The notes under the pieces are model-generated. The model was not told the origin of the DNA, made no database searches, and worked only from the letters and a program-made list of their open reading frames with translations. The translations under genes and the position numbers were made by a program. 64,000 bases of DNA from Pseudarthrobacter siccitolerans (lineage in GTDB: Bacteria; Actinomycetota; Actinomycetes; Actinomycetales; Micrococcaceae). The stretch lies in assembly GCF_001046895.1 (NCBI RefSeq), contig NZ_CAQI01000025.1, positions 1 to 64,000 of the forward strand. Direction: 5' to 3'. Of the stretch, positions 33,758 through 42,623 are shown in pieces (the first letter of the stretch is position 1; the number at the start of each line of letters is the position of its first letter).

Positions 33758-34661
33758 ATCCCTTGACGGCTCCGGCGCTGAGGCCCTGGACCAGGAATTT
33801 CTGGACGTAGGCGAAGAGCAGCACCACGGGGATGATGGCTATGACGCCGCCAGCGGCGAGGGCCCCGAAGTCGGCACCGAATTCGCCGAGCAGGTAGCTG
33901 AGACCGACGGGGACGGTGAATTGGTCCTGGCTGCTGATGAACATGATGGCGAAGAGGAAGTTGTTCCAGGCGCTGATGAAGGCGAAGGAACCAACGGCCA
34001 CGATGCCGGGCTTTAGGAGGGGAAGCACGACTAACCGGAATGCCTGGATACGGGTGCAGCCATCTACCCAGGCAGCTTCTTCCAGTTCCACGGGGACATT
34101 CCTGATGAAGCCTGACATCAGGATCAGGGACAGCGGAAGGTGAAAGACGGTGTCCGAGATAATGAGGCTCCAGAGGCTGTCGGTGAGGCCGACCGCATTG
34201 AAGATCTCGAACAGTGGGATGAGCATCATGGCCCCGGGCACGAACTGTGTACAGAGCATGGCTACCAGGAATAGTGTCTTTCCGCGGAACTTGAAACGGG
34301 CAAGCGCATAGCCGCCCAGGAGCGCGATCACGGTCGAGGTCAGCAGGCTCATAACGGCTACGAAGAGACTGTTTTTGAAGTAAATACCGAATCCCGACCC
34401 GTTCCATACCGTCTCGAAATGCTCGAGCGTGATCGGCCACGGGACCAGCGACGTCGATCCTGAGGGGCGGAAAGCGAACAGCAGCATCCAATAGAACGGT
34501 ACGAGCGTGAAGACGAGGAACAGTGCCAGCGGCACGTAGGTCAGGATCCGGTCTATGCGGCGCGCCCGCTTTTTCAAGGGGCTGAGTGACCGGTTTGTGT
34601 ACTCGCCCTCGTCCCCTGCCAGTGGGCGGGTCGCCGTGGTTTGTGGAAGCAAGGAGGTCAT
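33756..34661 (-). CDS. sugar ABC transporter permease, MalG type
   Basis: A 301-residue CUT1 permease with six helices. The first is at about 41-61 (LTYVPLALFLVFTLVPFYWML) and the EAA loop is EEAAWVDGCTRIQAFRLVVLPLLKPGI near 197-223. It overlaps the first permease by four bases. An ATPase is missing from the locus, which is usual for CUT1 systems that share a MsmX/MsmK-type ATPase encoded elsewhere. Confidence 0.9.
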   Translation of the reverse strand: MTSLLPQTTATRPLAGDEGEYTNRSLSPLKKRARRIDRILTYVPLALFLVFTLVPFYWMLLFAFRPSGSTSLVPWPITLEHFETVWNGSGFGIYFKNSLFVAVMSLLTSTVIALLGGYALARFKFRGKTLFLVAMLCTQFVPGAMMLIPLFEIFNAVGLTDSLWSLIISDTVFHLPLSLILMSGFIRNVPVELEEAAWVDGCTRIQAFRLVVLPLLKPGIVAVGSFAFISAWNNFLFAIMFISSQDQFTVPVGLSYLLGEFGADFGALAAGGVIAIIPVVLLFAYVQKFLVQGLSAGAVKG

Positions 34662-35587
34662 TTGTCATCCTCTTTGGACTTGGTGATGCGCAGATAGACC
34701 AGCGAGAAGAAGGTCAGGATCATGAAGGCCACCACTGTCAGAGCGGAGCCGTAACCGAAGTCCCGGTCATGGATGGCTGTTTGTGCGACGTAGAGGGGCA
34801 GCGTGGTGGTGGCACCTGCAGGTCCGCCACCGGTCAGGGTGTAGAGGAGGTCGACGTTGTTGAACTCCCATACAGCCCGAAGCAGGGTGGCGATGATGAC
34901 AGCCTGCCGTATGTGGGGCCATGTGATGGACAGGAACTTCCGCACCGTCCCGGCTCCATCGACGTCTGCGGATTCATAGAGTTCGAGGGACACCGATTGG
35001 AGGTCGGCCAGGATAAGAATCGCAAAGAAGGGTATGCCCTTCCACATTTCCGCGAGGACCACGGCCCAGAACGTTGTTCCGCTGCCGGACAGGAGCGAGA
35101 ACCCATATTCGCCGATTCCGAGATCTGCGAGGTAGCGGCCGATTCCGGTTGACGGGTTGTAGATCAGGATCCAGATGGTGGTGGTGAGGATGCCCGAAAC
35201 TGCCCAAGGAGAGAAGACGAGCGAGCGTGCGACGGCCCGGCCGATGAACGTTTTGTTGATCAGCAGTGCCAGTGCCAGCCCGAAGATGAACTGCAGTCCC
35301 ACCTCCACCACCACCCATTGCAGCGTGAAGGTAAGGCTGCGCCAGAAGAGCGGGTCAGCGCCCATGGCGATGAAGTTGTCCAGGCCGGCGAACCCGTCGT
35401 TCCACGGCTGGGTGACGTTGGAGTGCTGAAGGCTGTAATAGAAGACGCTGCCTACCGGGTAGACCAGGAACACCAGCGTCAGCACGGCGGCAGGGCCGAT
35501 CAGGAAGTAGGGGTAGAAGCGGCGAAGCTTGGCATTCGGTTTTCGTTGTTTCGATCGCGCCGGACGCTCGGGGGTTATGACAGACAT
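34658..35587 (-). CDS. sugar ABC transporter permease, MalF/UgpA type
   Basis: A 309-residue CUT1 permease with a first helix at about 31-51 (FLIGPAAVLTLVFLVYPVGSV). The EAA loop is YESADVDGAGTVRKFLSITWPHI near 209-231. It starts four bases after the binding-protein stop and overlaps the next permease. Together with that permease it forms the membrane channel for the locus's sugar or sugar-acid substrate. Confidence 0.9.
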   Translation of the reverse strand: MSVITPERPARSKQRKPNAKLRRFYPYFLIGPAAVLTLVFLVYPVGSVFYYSLQHSNVTQPWNDGFAGLDNFIAMGADPLFWRSLTFTLQWVVVEVGLQFIFGLALALLINKTFIGRAVARSLVFSPWAVSGILTTTIWILIYNPSTGIGRYLADLGIGEYGFSLLSGSGTTFWAVVLAEMWKGIPFFAILILADLQSVSLELYESADVDGAGTVRKFLSITWPHIRQAVIIATLLRAVWEFNNVDLLYTLTGGGPAGATTTLPLYVAQTAIHDRDFGYGSALTVVAFMILTFFSLVYLRITKSKEDDK

Positions 35588-35591
35588 GGCG

Positions 35592-36941
35592 TCACTTCTT
35601 CATGTACTTTTGTTGGGCCTTCGTGAGCTTCTCGGCCGATTGGGTCAGGAAATCTTTGACTGAAAGCTGCTTCTGAAGGACGCGCTGCCATTCAGGAAGC
35701 ATCTCTGTAGTCGTGATGGAATTGAACTCCGGCAGGTAAAACGGCTGTTCAAGTACTACTGCGTCTTTATTTTCAAGTGCCTTGATGGACGTCTGCATAG
35801 CGGGGTTCTCGGTAACCCAGGCCTCCTTGGCGACTTCGAGATTGCCTGGGAGGTAACCGGATTTCTGCGCCCAGAAGCTGTTGCCCACAACACTCATGGT
35901 GTATTCAAGGAACTTCCAGGCAGCTTCCTTGTGTTTGCTGGCCTCGAACATGGCAAAGCCGGTGGTCATGCGACCGGAGAGCACTGACTTGCCCGACTTT
36001 GAGGGAAATGGTGCCACCGCTGCGACTTTGTCGGCGCCGAGGGCGGCGACGTGGGTGGGGTAGGAACCGATGCTGTGGCTGAGCATGGCCGCTCCGCCGG
36101 AGCCGAACTGGGCCACCATCGTTTTGAAGTCAGCAGTCAGGTCACTCTCAGCGGTGTCCTTGCCGTAGAGATCGACGTAATCTTCGGCCGCGGCTACGAC
36201 TGCGGGATCGTTCAGGGTTGACGTGCCGTCTTCGCGGAAGAATGTATCAACGCCGGCTTGCGGGTAAACCATCTGGACAAACTGCGAGAAGAAGCCGTTT
36301 CCACCGCGCAGGGTGTAGCCGAACTTCCCCGTTGATTTGTCGGTGAGCTTGTCCGCTGCCGCGTAAAAGTCGTCCCAGGAAGTAGGAGCGGACAACCCGG
36401 CGTCTTTGAAGAAGTCTGACCGGTAATAGATGACATCCGCCAAACTCGTGGCGGGCGTCAGGTACAGCTTCCCGTCCGGAGATGCAGCCTTGGAGGACTT
36501 GGTCATGGCGGATGAAATCTTGTCGTCCCAGCCGCCGCCTTCAAATTTCTCATCCAGCGGGGCAAGAGCCTTCTGCGCCACAAGCGCCGAGATGTCGGAT
36601 GCCTTCGGCGTAATGATGTCTGGTGTCGCCTTGGTAGCTATCGCCGTGCTGATCTTCTGCATGTACGAGTCCGTCGGCAGGCCAAGGTAATTGACCTTGA
36701 TGGACGGATTCTTCTCCTCGAACATGCTGATCAGTTTCTTCAGGTTTTCAGTGCGCTCAGGCCGGGTGTCTGTGTCCCAGAGTTCCAGTGTGACAGGGCC
36801 GCCGTCAGCTGAGTTCTCCGCGGCACCGCCGGAACCGCAGGCAGTCAAGCCCAGCATGCCGGTGAGCAGGAATGCCACTGCCAGGGCGGGCGCCGAACCA
36901 CGTGCCTTAGGGAGTGAAGGTCCCTTGTTCTTACGCATCAT
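35592..36941 (-). CDS. sugar ABC transporter substrate-binding lipoprotein
   Basis: A 449-residue family 1 binding protein. The signal peptide ends in the lipobox LTAC-GSG near residues 34-37, so it is anchored outside the membrane. VTLELWDTDTRPERTENLKKLI opens the mature fold, and AAMLSHSIGSYP and LSGRMTTGFAMFEASKHKEAAWKF are typical CUT1 segments. The tandem ATG at 36941 follows GAGAGGA; an upstream extension has no signal sequence. The ligand is unknown but should feed the dehydratase and dehydrogenase encoded around it. Confidence 0.9.
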   Translation of the reverse strand: MMRKNKGPSLPKARGSAPALAVAFLLTGMLGLTACGSGGAAENSADGGPVTLELWDTDTRPERTENLKKLISMFEEKNPSIKVNYLGLPTDSYMQKISTAIATKATPDIITPKASDISALVAQKALAPLDEKFEGGGWDDKISSAMTKSSKAASPDGKLYLTPATSLADVIYYRSDFFKDAGLSAPTSWDDFYAAADKLTDKSTGKFGYTLRGGNGFFSQFVQMVYPQAGVDTFFREDGTSTLNDPAVVAAAEDYVDLYGKDTAESDLTADFKTMVAQFGSGGAAMLSHSIGSYPTHVAALGADKVAAVAPFPSKSGKSVLSGRMTTGFAMFEASKHKEAAWKFLEYTMSVVGNSFWAQKSGYLPGNLEVAKEAWVTENPAMQTSIKALENKDAVVLEQPFYLPEFNSITTTEMLPEWQRVLQKQLSVKDFLTQSAEKLTKAQQKYMKK

Positions 36942-37001
36942 TGCGTTCCTCTCGATGGAAGGTTGTCGGGGAGAGCCGGCCTCAACGTGCCGCCGCTCAT
37001 A

Positions 37002-37022
37002 CATCGTATACTACATACGATG
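37002..37022. promoter_or_regulatory. GntR operator between the sugar-acid divergons
   Basis: CATCGTAT-ACTAC-ATACGATG is a perfect inverted repeat with eight-base arms. It lies 60 bases upstream of the binding-protein start and 38 bases before the GntR start, so one FadR-type dimer could control both directions. Confidence 0.75.
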
Positions 37023-37059
37023 TTCCTGATATGATCGGTTTTGTCGAAAGGAATTTATT

Positions 37060-37725
37060 GTGGGTACCGAAGTCATGTCTGGCGCTCTATTGCCGGCAGC
37101 GTCCAGGACAAACCTCGTCGTAGAGGCACTCCGCCGCTCCATCCTGACCGGAGAGCTTCCCGCCGGGCAGGCTCTGGTTGAGACTGAACTGGCGCGCCGG
37201 TTTGGAATATCGAAGACACCGGTCAGGGAGGCCTTGAAGACACTCGCTGGAGCCGGACTAGTGACGATGAGCGAATATAAGGGCGCCACTGTCCGGGTTG
37301 TCGACGAGGAGATGGCCAGAAGCGTCTTCGACGTTCGGTCCCTCCTTGAGCCCGTCGCCGTGGCACGAACGGTCGAGAGGGGCTTCGATATGGACCGGGC
37401 GCAGGCAGCGCTCGACCGTGCGGCCGGAGCGGCAGACGAAGCCGAGCGGAGCCTGGCCAATCGGGATTTCCACCAGCTTCTCTACTCCAACTGCGGCAAT
37501 ACCGTTTTGACTCAGATGCTCGACGGACTCCGGGAGCAGACGGCCCTCATTTCGGCGAACGCCTGGATTAAGCAGCACTCCTGGGAGGAAGAAGCGGACG
37601 AGCACGCCGAAATCCTGTCAGCGGCACGAAGCGGGGACGCCGGCAGGGCAGCAGAACTCGTTCTCAACCACATCAACAGCTTCGCCGCCCGCGCCGTGGG
37701 ACAAATTGCCAAGGGGCAATCATGA
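37060..37725 (+). CDS. GntR/FadR-family regulator of the sugar-acid locus, 221 aa
   Basis: Winged HTH at about 16-76 (VVEALRRSILTGELPAGQAL, ELARRFGISKTPVREALKTL). The C-terminal FCD domain has the metal and ligand residues D-x-RSLLEPVAVA near 92-102, the NRDFHQLLYSN segment near 136-146 and EHAEIL near 182. It starts with GTG, and its stop overlaps the start of the DHDPS-family gene. It likely senses a pathway sugar acid and releases the palindrome upstream. Confidence 0.88.
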   Translation: MGTEVMSGALLPAASRTNLVVEALRRSILTGELPAGQALVETELARRFGISKTPVREALKTLAGAGLVTMSEYKGATVRVVDEEMARSVFDVRSLLEPVAVARTVERGFDMDRAQAALDRAAGAADEAERSLANRDFHQLLYSNCGNTVLTQMLDGLREQTALISANAWIKQHSWEEEADEHAEILSAARSGDAGRAAELVLNHINSFAARAVGQIAKGQS

Positions 37726-38675
37726 CTTTTACAGCACTCCGTGCAGCGCTGGCCGACGTCGTTGCCATACCTGTGACGCCTTACAGGGATGGCGCCCCGG
37801 ACGTCCCTACGTTCAAGACGCTTCTTCGCCGGCTGATTACCAGCGGCGTTACAACCATCACCCCGAACGGGAATACGAGTGAGTTCTATGCTCTGACAAC
37901 CGAAGAGCGCCATGTTCTTATCGAGGCTTCGGCCGAAGCCGCCGGTGATGACGCTTTCCTGCTCCTGGGCATCGGGCATGACATCCAAACAGCCATTACC
38001 GATGCACGCCTCGGCAGGGGGGTGGGCATCCCGATGGCCATGATCCACCAGCCCACCCACCCGCATATCTCCGCTCCAGGCTGGGTGGAATATCATGCCC
38101 AAATTGCCTCCGCTGTCCCGGAAATGGGCTTCGTCCTTTACATCCGTAATGAATGGGTGACCGCGGCAATGCTGGTCGAGTTGTCCGATCGATGCCCGAA
38201 CGTCATCGGCATCAAATATGCCCTACCGGATCCGACGCAGTTTGCGCGGATCCGGGATCTGGCCGGCGCTGACCGATTCGTCTGGGTGGCCGGTCTGGCT
38301 GAACCCTATGCTCTGTCCTACGCCGCACACGGGGCAGCAGGCTTCACCTCGGGACTCGTCAACGTCAATCCGGAACTGTCCCTTGCCCTCCGTGACGCGC
38401 TGCGCGACGGAAACTACCCATTGGCCGGGGCGCTGCTCGCACGGATATCCAGGTTCGAAGAAATGCGCGCCGAACACCGGTCCGCCAACAACGTCAGCGT
38501 GGTCAAAGAAGCCCTCGCACAACTGGGCCTTTGTGACCGAGCCATCCGGCCGCCCAGCCGCGAAGTGAACGACTCGGACCGAACCGAAATTGCCGACATC
38601 CTCGCAGACTGGGCAACTACGCACAATCTGCTCCCCACTCAACGTCGGCCCTCCAAAGCTGCGGTGGTTGTATGA
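37722..38675 (+). CDS. DHDPS-family enzyme, probable 2-keto-3-deoxy sugar-acid dehydratase or aldolase
   Basis: A 317-residue class I lyase. PNGNTSEFYALTTEER at 48-63 is the family's GxxGE-type loop in variant form, Tyr140 in VLYIRN assists, and Lys165 in GIKYALPD forms the Schiff base. The GNTSEF variant resembles 5-dehydro-4-deoxyglucarate dehydratases, which yield 2-oxoglutarate semialdehyde, and the KGSADH in this locus supports that reading. A retro-aldol role cannot be excluded. It overlaps GntR upstream and the racemase-type dehydratase downstream by four bases each. Confidence 0.78.
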   Translation: MTFTALRAALADVVAIPVTPYRDGAPDVPTFKTLLRRLITSGVTTITPNGNTSEFYALTTEERHVLIEASAEAAGDDAFLLLGIGHDIQTAITDARLGRGVGIPMAMIHQPTHPHISAPGWVEYHAQIASAVPEMGFVLYIRNEWVTAAMLVELSDRCPNVIGIKYALPDPTQFARIRDLAGADRFVWVAGLAEPYALSYAAHGAAGFTSGLVNVNPELSLALRDALRDGNYPLAGALLARISRFEEMRAEHRSANNVSVVKEALAQLGLCDRAIRPPSREVNDSDRTEIADILADWATTHNLLPTQRRPSKAAVVV

Positions 38676-39808
38676 AAATCACCGGGTTCAAGACCTTCAT
38701 GCAGCGGGTTGGAAACCGACCACGGCTGCTCCTGCGGATAGACACCGACGAAGGAATTTCCGGATGGGGCGAAGCCTACAACCATGGCCCCGACTGGTCC
38801 CTGGTGCCAGTCCTGGACTATCTCTTTGAGCAGGTCAAGGGGGATGATCCCCGACGTGTGGAGTACGTAACGCAAAAACTCATCCGCAAAGCCCGGTTTC
38901 CACAAGGAGCCATCGGACTGGCAGCAATCTCCGCGATTGACCACGCGCTCTGGGACATTGCGGCAAAAGCCCTCGACGTTCCCGTCTACAGCCTCCTCGG
39001 CGGATCAGTACGCGACCGGGTCTCCGTATACGCAGGCGTCTACTCAGCTCCGGATCCCGCCCTATGCCGGGACATCACCCAAGACCTCAACGAACAATAC
39101 GGGTTTACCGCCTTCAAGCTAAGCCCGTTCAGGGGTGACCTGCACAACCGCCGCTGGGGGCTGGTAGTGAAGGAAACGGCTGACTACTTCGCGGCAGTAA
39201 GGGAAGCATCTGACGACGCCTGGGACTTTGCTTTTGATGCACACGCCAAGATTTTCGAGCCGTACCAAGCACTCCAACTCGGCAACGCCCTCGCGCCATA
39301 CCAACCACTGTTCTTCGAAGAACCTATCCGTCCCGAATACTTCCCGGCATGGCACAGGCTCCGCGCCGAACTTCAGGTCCCGCTGGCGACCGGGGAGAGC
39401 CTCTACTCAGCAAACGAGTTCCTGAGCCTCCTCACGGGCGCGGGAGCAGACATCATCCAGCCCGATATCTGCGTCATGGGAGGAATATCCCAAATGCGGA
39501 GAATCGCCACCATCGCCGAAGCACACTTCACCACCGTGGCACCCCACAACCCCATGGGCCCGCTCGCAGTCGCCCATAACCTGCATTTTGCTGCAGCCTG
39601 CAGTAACTTCTCCATCCTCGAATACAAACTCGAAGAAACCACATGGTGCCCCGATCCCTATCTCCCAACCGACGGCCACCTGGAACTCCGCCCGGACCGC
39701 CCCGGCTGGGGAATCGACATCGACGAAGCTGCCCTGGCCACAGATGACTATGTCCACTGGGAGCGTCAGCTTCCAGTACGGCCAGATGGATCCCTGGCTT
39801 ATTGCTAA
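38672..39808 (+). CDS. enolase-superfamily sugar-acid dehydratase (mandelate racemase group)
   Basis: A 378-residue barrel enzyme. Metal ligands are read as Asp189 in FDAHAKI, Glu216 in FFEEPIRPEY and Glu242 in ATGES, and His292 in APHNPMGP is the likely base. The D-x-H plus H-x-NPxGP pattern is that of the acid-sugar dehydratases (galactonate, gluconate, mannonate type) and not of muconate cycloisomerases. It would dehydrate the imported sugar acid to a 2-keto-3-deoxy acid for the preceding gene's enzyme. The exact sugar cannot be told. Confidence 0.82.
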   Translation: MKITGFKTFMQRVGNRPRLLLRIDTDEGISGWGEAYNHGPDWSLVPVLDYLFEQVKGDDPRRVEYVTQKLIRKARFPQGAIGLAAISAIDHALWDIAAKALDVPVYSLLGGSVRDRVSVYAGVYSAPDPALCRDITQDLNEQYGFTAFKLSPFRGDLHNRRWGLVVKETADYFAAVREASDDAWDFAFDAHAKIFEPYQALQLGNALAPYQPLFFEEPIRPEYFPAWHRLRAELQVPLATGESLYSANEFLSLLTGAGADIIQPDICVMGGISQMRRIATIAEAHFTTVAPHNPMGPLAVAHNLHFAAACSNFSILEYKLEETTWCPDPYLPTDGHLELRPDRPGWGIDIDEAALATDDYVHWERQLPVRPDGSLAYC

Positions 39809-39875
39809 GCCGGCCTGCCGAGCCGCACGGAAGATATAGCTCCGAGTGTTAGTGCCGCGAAAGCCGATCTGCTGG

Positions 39876-40703
39876 TCAGTAGCTCCGCCGGGTTGCCTCA
39901 GGTTTAACCACCGGGGTTTCGCCGTCAGCGGGATGGATGTACTGGTTGGCGAGGGCCTCGGAGCCTCTGGCGAGGAGGGCGACGTCGGCGCCGACGAGGA
40001 TGAAGTTGGCGCCTTTGTTGAGGTAGTGGTGGGCGGTGTCGGGGTTGAAGGCGTTGACGCCGGCCGGTTTTCCGGCTGCCGTGGCGGCTGCGAGGCAGTG
40101 TTCGACGGCGGTGCGCACCTCTGGGTGTTCCTGCTGTCCGAGCAGGCCCATGGAGGCGGCGAGGTCGGACGGGCCGATGAAGATGGCGTCTACGCCGTCG
40201 ACTTTCAGGATGTCCGCCACGGAGTCCACGGCCGCCGTCGACTCAATCTGGACGGTGACGCTGATCGTTTCGTTGGCGCGGGCGAGGTAGTCCGGGACCC
40301 GGTTCCAGCCGGCAGCGCGGGCAAGCGCCGAACCGACACCGCGGACGCCTTGGGGCGGGTAGCGGGTGGCCGCCACCGCTGCCTCCGCTTCGGCGACGGA
40401 GTTGACCATGGGGATGAGCAGGTTCTGCACGCCCAGGTCCAGGTATTGCTTGATGAGCACGGTGTCGTTGACCGGCGGCCTGACCATCACCTGGACGGGG
40501 TAGCCGTGGGTGGCCTGGAGTTGGGCGAGGATGGATTCGAGGCCGTTGGGGCTGTGCTCAGCGTCGATCAGGAGCCAGTCCAGGCCGGATCCGGCGCAGA
40601 GCTCGGCGATCAGCGGGCTGCCGGAGCAGACCCACATCCCAGCCAGCGGCTGGTTCGCCGAAGCGAGGGCGGACCGGAAGGTGTTTTCTAGTGGAATCGG
40701 CAT
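39876..40703 (-). CDS. hpaI: 4-hydroxy-2-oxoheptanedioate aldolase (HpaI/HpcH)
   Basis: A 275-residue class II pyruvate aldolase. It has GMWVCSGSPLIAELCAGSGLD near 22-42, DAEHSPN near 47-53, the metal ligand Glu in QIESTAAVDSV and Asp in IGPSDLAASMG. It splits the last ring-cleavage intermediate to pyruvate and succinate semialdehyde. It is the last gene of the minus-strand operon and overlaps the hydratase gene by 16 bases. Confidence 0.88.
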   Translation of the reverse strand: MPIPLENTFRSALASANQPLAGMWVCSGSPLIAELCAGSGLDWLLIDAEHSPNGLESILAQLQATHGYPVQVMVRPPVNDTVLIKQYLDLGVQNLLIPMVNSVAEAEAAVAATRYPPQGVRGVGSALARAAGWNRVPDYLARANETISVTVQIESTAAVDSVADILKVDGVDAIFIGPSDLAASMGLLGQQEHPEVRTAVEHCLAAATAAGKPAGVNAFNPDTAHHYLNKGANFILVGADVALLARGSEALANQYIHPADGETPVVKPEATRRSY

Positions 40704-41473
40704 GTGACACTCCCCAGGGGTCCGTAGTCGGCGTGGACGGTATCGCCCTTGTGCACCCAGAGCGGGCGGGTGAAGGATCCGGCGAGGATGATGTCCCCGG
40801 CCTTGAGCGAGTCGCCGTGGGCGGCGATCTTGTTGGCCAGCCAGTGCACCCCGTTGGCGGGGTGGTCCAGGACGCCGGCGGCCACACCGGTTTCTTCCAC
40901 GGTCTGGTTCTTGTAGAGGATCGCGGAGACCCAGCGGAGGTCCACGGCGTCCGGCTTCACGGGGCGGCCGCCGATCACCATGGCGCCCATCGCGGCGTTG
41001 TCGGAGATGGTGTCCACGATGGTCCGGCCCTCCATCTCGATCCTTGAGTCCAGGATTTCGAGGGCCGGGACCACGTAGTCGGTGGCTTTGAGGACGTCGA
41101 AGATGGTGACGCCGGGTCCCTTGAGGCCGTCCTTCAGCACGAACGCCAGCTCCACCTCCACCCGGGGGTGGGTGTACTGGTCCCACTCGACCGAGCAGCC
41201 GGTTTCGAGGACCATGTCGTCAAAGATGGCGCCGTAGTCCGGTTCGGTGATGCCGGTGGCGTCCTGCATGGCCTTGGACGTGAGGCCGATCTTGCGCCCC
41301 ACCAGGGTCCGGCCGGCTTCCTCATTCCGGCGCCGCCACAACTGCTGCACCGCGTAGGAGTCCTCCACGGTCATGTGCGGGTAGCGGGCAGTCAGCCGCG
41401 GCACCGGGGTGCGGGAGCGGCCGGCTTCCAGCAGCTCGTCAGCGATGGCCTCAATCGTCGTTGCATCCAGCAT
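40688..41473 (-). CDS. hpaH: 2-oxo-hept-4-ene-1,7-dioate hydratase (HpaH/HpcG)
   Basis: A 261-residue member of the hydratase/decarboxylase family: YAVQQLWRRRNEEAGRTLVGRKIGLTSKAMQ near 35-65, EVELAFVLK near 105-113 with the metal-binding acidic residues, and MGAMVIGG. It hydrates the dienoate before aldol cleavage. Its position between HpaD and HpaI matches the order of the homoprotocatechuate pathway. Confidence 0.88.
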   Translation of the reverse strand: MLDATTIEAIADELLEAGRSRTPVPRLTARYPHMTVEDSYAVQQLWRRRNEEAGRTLVGRKIGLTSKAMQDATGITEPDYGAIFDDMVLETGCSVEWDQYTHPRVEVELAFVLKDGLKGPGVTIFDVLKATDYVVPALEILDSRIEMEGRTIVDTISDNAAMGAMVIGGRPVKPDAVDLRWVSAILYKNQTVEETGVAAGVLDHPANGVHWLANKIAAHGDSLKAGDIILAGSFTRPLWVHKGDTVHADYGPLGSVTCRFH

Positions 41474-41475
41474 GG

Positions 41476-42555
41476 CTACAGCTGCGCTCCCAGCTTGAAC
41501 CCCTCAGCCCCCGCTGCTTCGCTGGGCCGGGTGTAGGAGAAGCCGTCGGCGCCGACGGTGACGGCCATTTCGGACTTTTCCTCGCGTTCGATGACGGGTT
41601 GGGGGTTGCCGTCGAGGTCCAGGACGAGGGAGGCTTCGGTGTACCAGGAGGGGACGACGGGGTTGCCCCACCAGTCGCGGCGCTGGTTGTCGTGGACGTC
41701 CCAGGTGATGGTGGGGTTGTCGGGGTCGCCGGTGTAGTAGTCCTGGGTGTAGATCTCGATGCGGTGGCCGTCCGGGTCCAGGATGTAGAGGTAGAACGCG
41801 TTGGACACGCCGTGCCGGCCGGGGCCGCGTTCGATCCGGTCGCTGATGCGCAGGGCGCCCATTTTGTCGCAGATCTGGATGATGTTGTGCTTTTCGTGGG
41901 TGGCGAACGCGACGTGGTGCATGCGCGGTCCGTTGCCGCCGGTCAGGGCGGTGTCGTGGACGGTCTGTTTGCGGTGCATCCAGGCGGCGTAGGTGACGCC
42001 GTCGGAGTCCTTGATGTCTTCGGAGACGCGGAAGCCGAGGTCTTCGAGGTAGGCGCGGCCGCGGGGGACGTCGGGGGTGACCTGGTTGAAGTGGTCCAGG
42101 CGGACCAGTTCGCCGGCGGAGTAGAGGTCGTAGCGCTGGGTGAGGCGTTCCACGTGCTCTACGTCGTAGAAGAATTCGTAGGGGAAGCCCAGCGGGTCCT
42201 CGACGCGGACGGAGTCGCCGACGCCCTTGGTGAAGCCGTCCTTGCGCCGCTCGACCCGGCAGCCGAGCTCGCGGTAGTAGGCCTCGGCGGCGTCCACTTC
42301 GGCGGGGGACTTGACCCGGTAGGCGAAGGCGGCGACGGCGGCGATGGGTCCCTTGCGGAGCACCAGGTTGTGGTGGATGAACTCCTCCAGCGAACGCAGG
42401 TAGATGGCGTTTTCGTCTTCTTCGGTGACGTGCAGGCCCAGGACGTCCACGTAGAACTCGCGGGATTTGGCGAAGTCGGTGACCACGATGTCCATGTAGG
42501 CGCAGCGGACAATGTCCGGTGCCGGGACGGTGGGGGTGGGGACGAAGTTGGTCAT
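41476..42555 (-). CDS. hpaD: 3,4-dihydroxyphenylacetate 2,3-dioxygenase (type I extradiol)
   Basis: A 359-residue two-domain vicinal-oxygen-chelate protein. RCAYMDIVVTDFAKSREFYVDVLG near 17-40 opens domain one, and the catalytic half has LDHFNQVTPDV, MHHVAFATHEKH and HRIEIYTQDYY, supplying the two His and one Glu iron ligands. Such enzymes cleave homoprotocatechuate to 5-carboxymethyl-2-hydroxymuconate semialdehyde. The C-terminal 60 residues wrap the active site, as in the Brevibacterium/Arthrobacter enzymes. Confidence 0.9.
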   Translation of the reverse strand: MTNFVPTPTVPAPDIVRCAYMDIVVTDFAKSREFYVDVLGLHVTEEDENAIYLRSLEEFIHHNLVLRKGPIAAVAAFAYRVKSPAEVDAAEAYYRELGCRVERRKDGFTKGVGDSVRVEDPLGFPYEFFYDVEHVERLTQRYDLYSAGELVRLDHFNQVTPDVPRGRAYLEDLGFRVSEDIKDSDGVTYAAWMHRKQTVHDTALTGGNGPRMHHVAFATHEKHNIIQICDKMGALRISDRIERGPGRHGVSNAFYLYILDPDGHRIEIYTQDYYTGDPDNPTITWDVHDNQRRDWWGNPVVPSWYTEASLVLDLDGNPQPVIEREEKSEMAVTVGADGFSYTRPSEAAGAEGFKLGAQL

Positions 42556-42623
42556 GATGGTCTCTCTTCTTTGAAAGGGATCGGATAAGTACGACGGCGG
42601 CAGGCCGGGCCGGGTGCCCGGGC

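Noticed and set aside
32129-33766. A 545-codon open frame antisense to the KGSADH gene
   Set aside because: Extreme Gly/Ala/Asp composition is expected from the reverse complement of GC-rich ALDH codons; the sense strand has all ALDH motifs.
39876-41186. A 436-codon version of the HpaI frame
   Set aside because: The first 160 codons are an Arg/Pro/Gly-rich shadow of the hydratase gene; the aldolase fold begins at the ATG at 40703.
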